Shown: positions 11,629-12,173 of the stretch, piece by piece
Layout of the letters: every line of letters begins with the position of its first letter
Position numbering within the stretch: position 1 is the first letter of the stretch
Source of the DNA: UA16 sp042095135
GTDB lineage: Bacteria; Bacteroidota; Bacteroidia; Flavobacteriales_D; Sanyastnellaceae
NCBI GenBank assembly: GCA_042095135.1
Contig: JBELBV010000053.1
Coordinates: 1 to 12,173, forward strand
Direction: 5' to 3'
Length of the DNA stretch: 12,173 nucleotides
Translations under genes and position numbers: made by a program
The notes under the pieces: generated by a model
What the model was told of the DNA's origin: nothing
The model's database searches: none
Seen by the model: only the letters and a program-made list of their open reading frames with translations

Positions 11629-12173
11629 ATGAACATGGACCGAGATTCTGAAGCGTGGACGAGGGATTGGCTGATACGGGGCTTAATCCTCTTTTTTTGG
11701 ACCTGCTTTTGGTCATTTAACGTGGTCGATAAGGCCATTGGAGGAAGTGCTTTTTTGTGGGTTGGGCGCGACCGGTTTGCCCAATTCCAGAAGTATTTTG
11801 CCTCGGCGGGATTGGAATCGCCATTGATTGCTGATGTAGCGCTGTACGTTGCAGCAGCATTGGAAGTGTTTGCCCTAGTCTTTTTTGCTGGGGCGTTGTG
11901 GAATTTCGCCGCTCGGCGTGTGGATGAAGCCAGGTCATGGTGTTTCATCGGTATTGTCGTCACCCTCGTAACATTCACGTTTTTTTCACTTGGTGACCAC
12001 CTTTTTGGCGACCGATTTGAACTGCTGGAACACACCCTTTTTTGGTTCATTACACTCGCTTCTTGGGGGGTATACGTCCGACTGGAAGGCAATAGCAGTA
12101 TGTCCCCCCGGGAACATCCCCAGCGTTATGGACGTTCGAAATGGGGGAGAAATGTGGCGGTCTTGGCTACCGA
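11629..12173 (+). CDS. Multi-pass membrane protein of unknown function (3' end outside window)
   Basis: An open frame from the ATG at 11629 continues without a stop to the window edge, giving 181 residues. Four clear hydrophobic segments are visible, at about residues 15-33 (GLILFFWTCFWSF), 70-92 (ALYVAAALEVFALVFFAGAL), 104-120 (CFIGIVVTLVTFTFFS) and 134-150 (HTLFWFITLASWGVYV). A charged cytoplasmic-looking loop with RRVDEARS lies between the second and third. A basic stretch (RYGRSKWGR, 166-174) then leads into what may be a fifth segment. The DKAIGGSAFLWVGRDRFAQF region and overall size faintly recall DoxX-like small membrane proteins, but I do not assign it. An alternative start is the ATG at 11635. 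The gene lies just outside the proposed tRNA-bounded element, so it is probably part of the original chromosome. Its T-rich, Phe/Trp-rich codons fit a membrane protein. Confidence 0.7.
   Translation, partial: MNMDRDSEAWTRDWLIRGLILFFWTCFWSFNVVDKAIGGSAFLWVGRDRFAQFQKYFASAGLESPLIADVALYVAAALEVFALVFFAGALWNFAARRVDEARSWCFIGIVVTLVTFTFFSLGDHLFGDRFELLEHTLFWFITLASWGVYVRLEGNSSMSPREHPQRYGRSKWGRNVAVLAT

Noticed and set aside
11613..12092. A 159-residue minus-strand frame opposite the right-edge gene
   Set aside because: It is Ser/Arg/Lys-rich low-complexity translation antisense to an open frame with clear membrane helices, so it is a shadow.

Overview
The window looks like chromosomal DNA from a Bacteroidota bacterium, probably a fairly GC-rich, aquatic flavobacterial lineage. 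The evidence is a type IX secretion (T9SS) C-terminal sorting domain on one secreted protein, promoters of the TTTG / TAnnTTTG kind with almost no ribosome-binding sites, signal peptides ending in -AQ, and a metalloprotease full of Cys/Asp-rich repeats typical of marine Bacteroidota. The lineage call below phylum level is tentative. The assembly contains one 100-N scaffold gap (4183-4282).

Left part (1-3960) has a sulfur theme. The end of an assimilatory APS/PAPS reductase (cysH) is followed by an NAD-dependent sugar epimerase/dehydratase. Convergent to these is a compact three-gene operon on the minus strand: an ArsR-family repressor, a TauE/SafE permease and a three-domain persulfide dioxygenase-rhodanese fusion of the CstB type. 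A good Bacteroidota promoter lies just upstream of the repressor, with an imperfect palindrome filling its spacer, so an autoregulated sulfide/persulfide-detoxification unit is likely.

Middle part (3994-7829): the gap removes the 5' ends of two divergent genes, an unrecognised minus-strand gene and a plus-strand protein with a CsgG-like C-terminal domain. A hairpin terminator follows, then a large secreted metzincin protease (801 aa) with five 21-residue Cys repeats, a P-domain-like module and a tandem dockerin-like C-terminus.

Right part (7906-11481): a tRNA-Arg(UCU) gene with its own terminator is followed by three tightly packed plus-strand genes: a T9SS-secreted MbnP-like protein and two different lipoprotein diheme cytochrome c peroxidase/MauG-family enzymes. 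Together they look like a protein-modifying module in which MauG-type enzymes oxidise residues of the MbnP-like partner. The last 15 bases of the tRNA region recur exactly at 11467-11481, again followed by a hairpin terminator. The 3.5 kb between the two copies therefore has the layout of a small element integrated at the tRNA 3' end, although no integrase is visible.

The window ends in an open reading frame running off the right edge (from 11629), which encodes a multi-pass membrane protein of unknown function.
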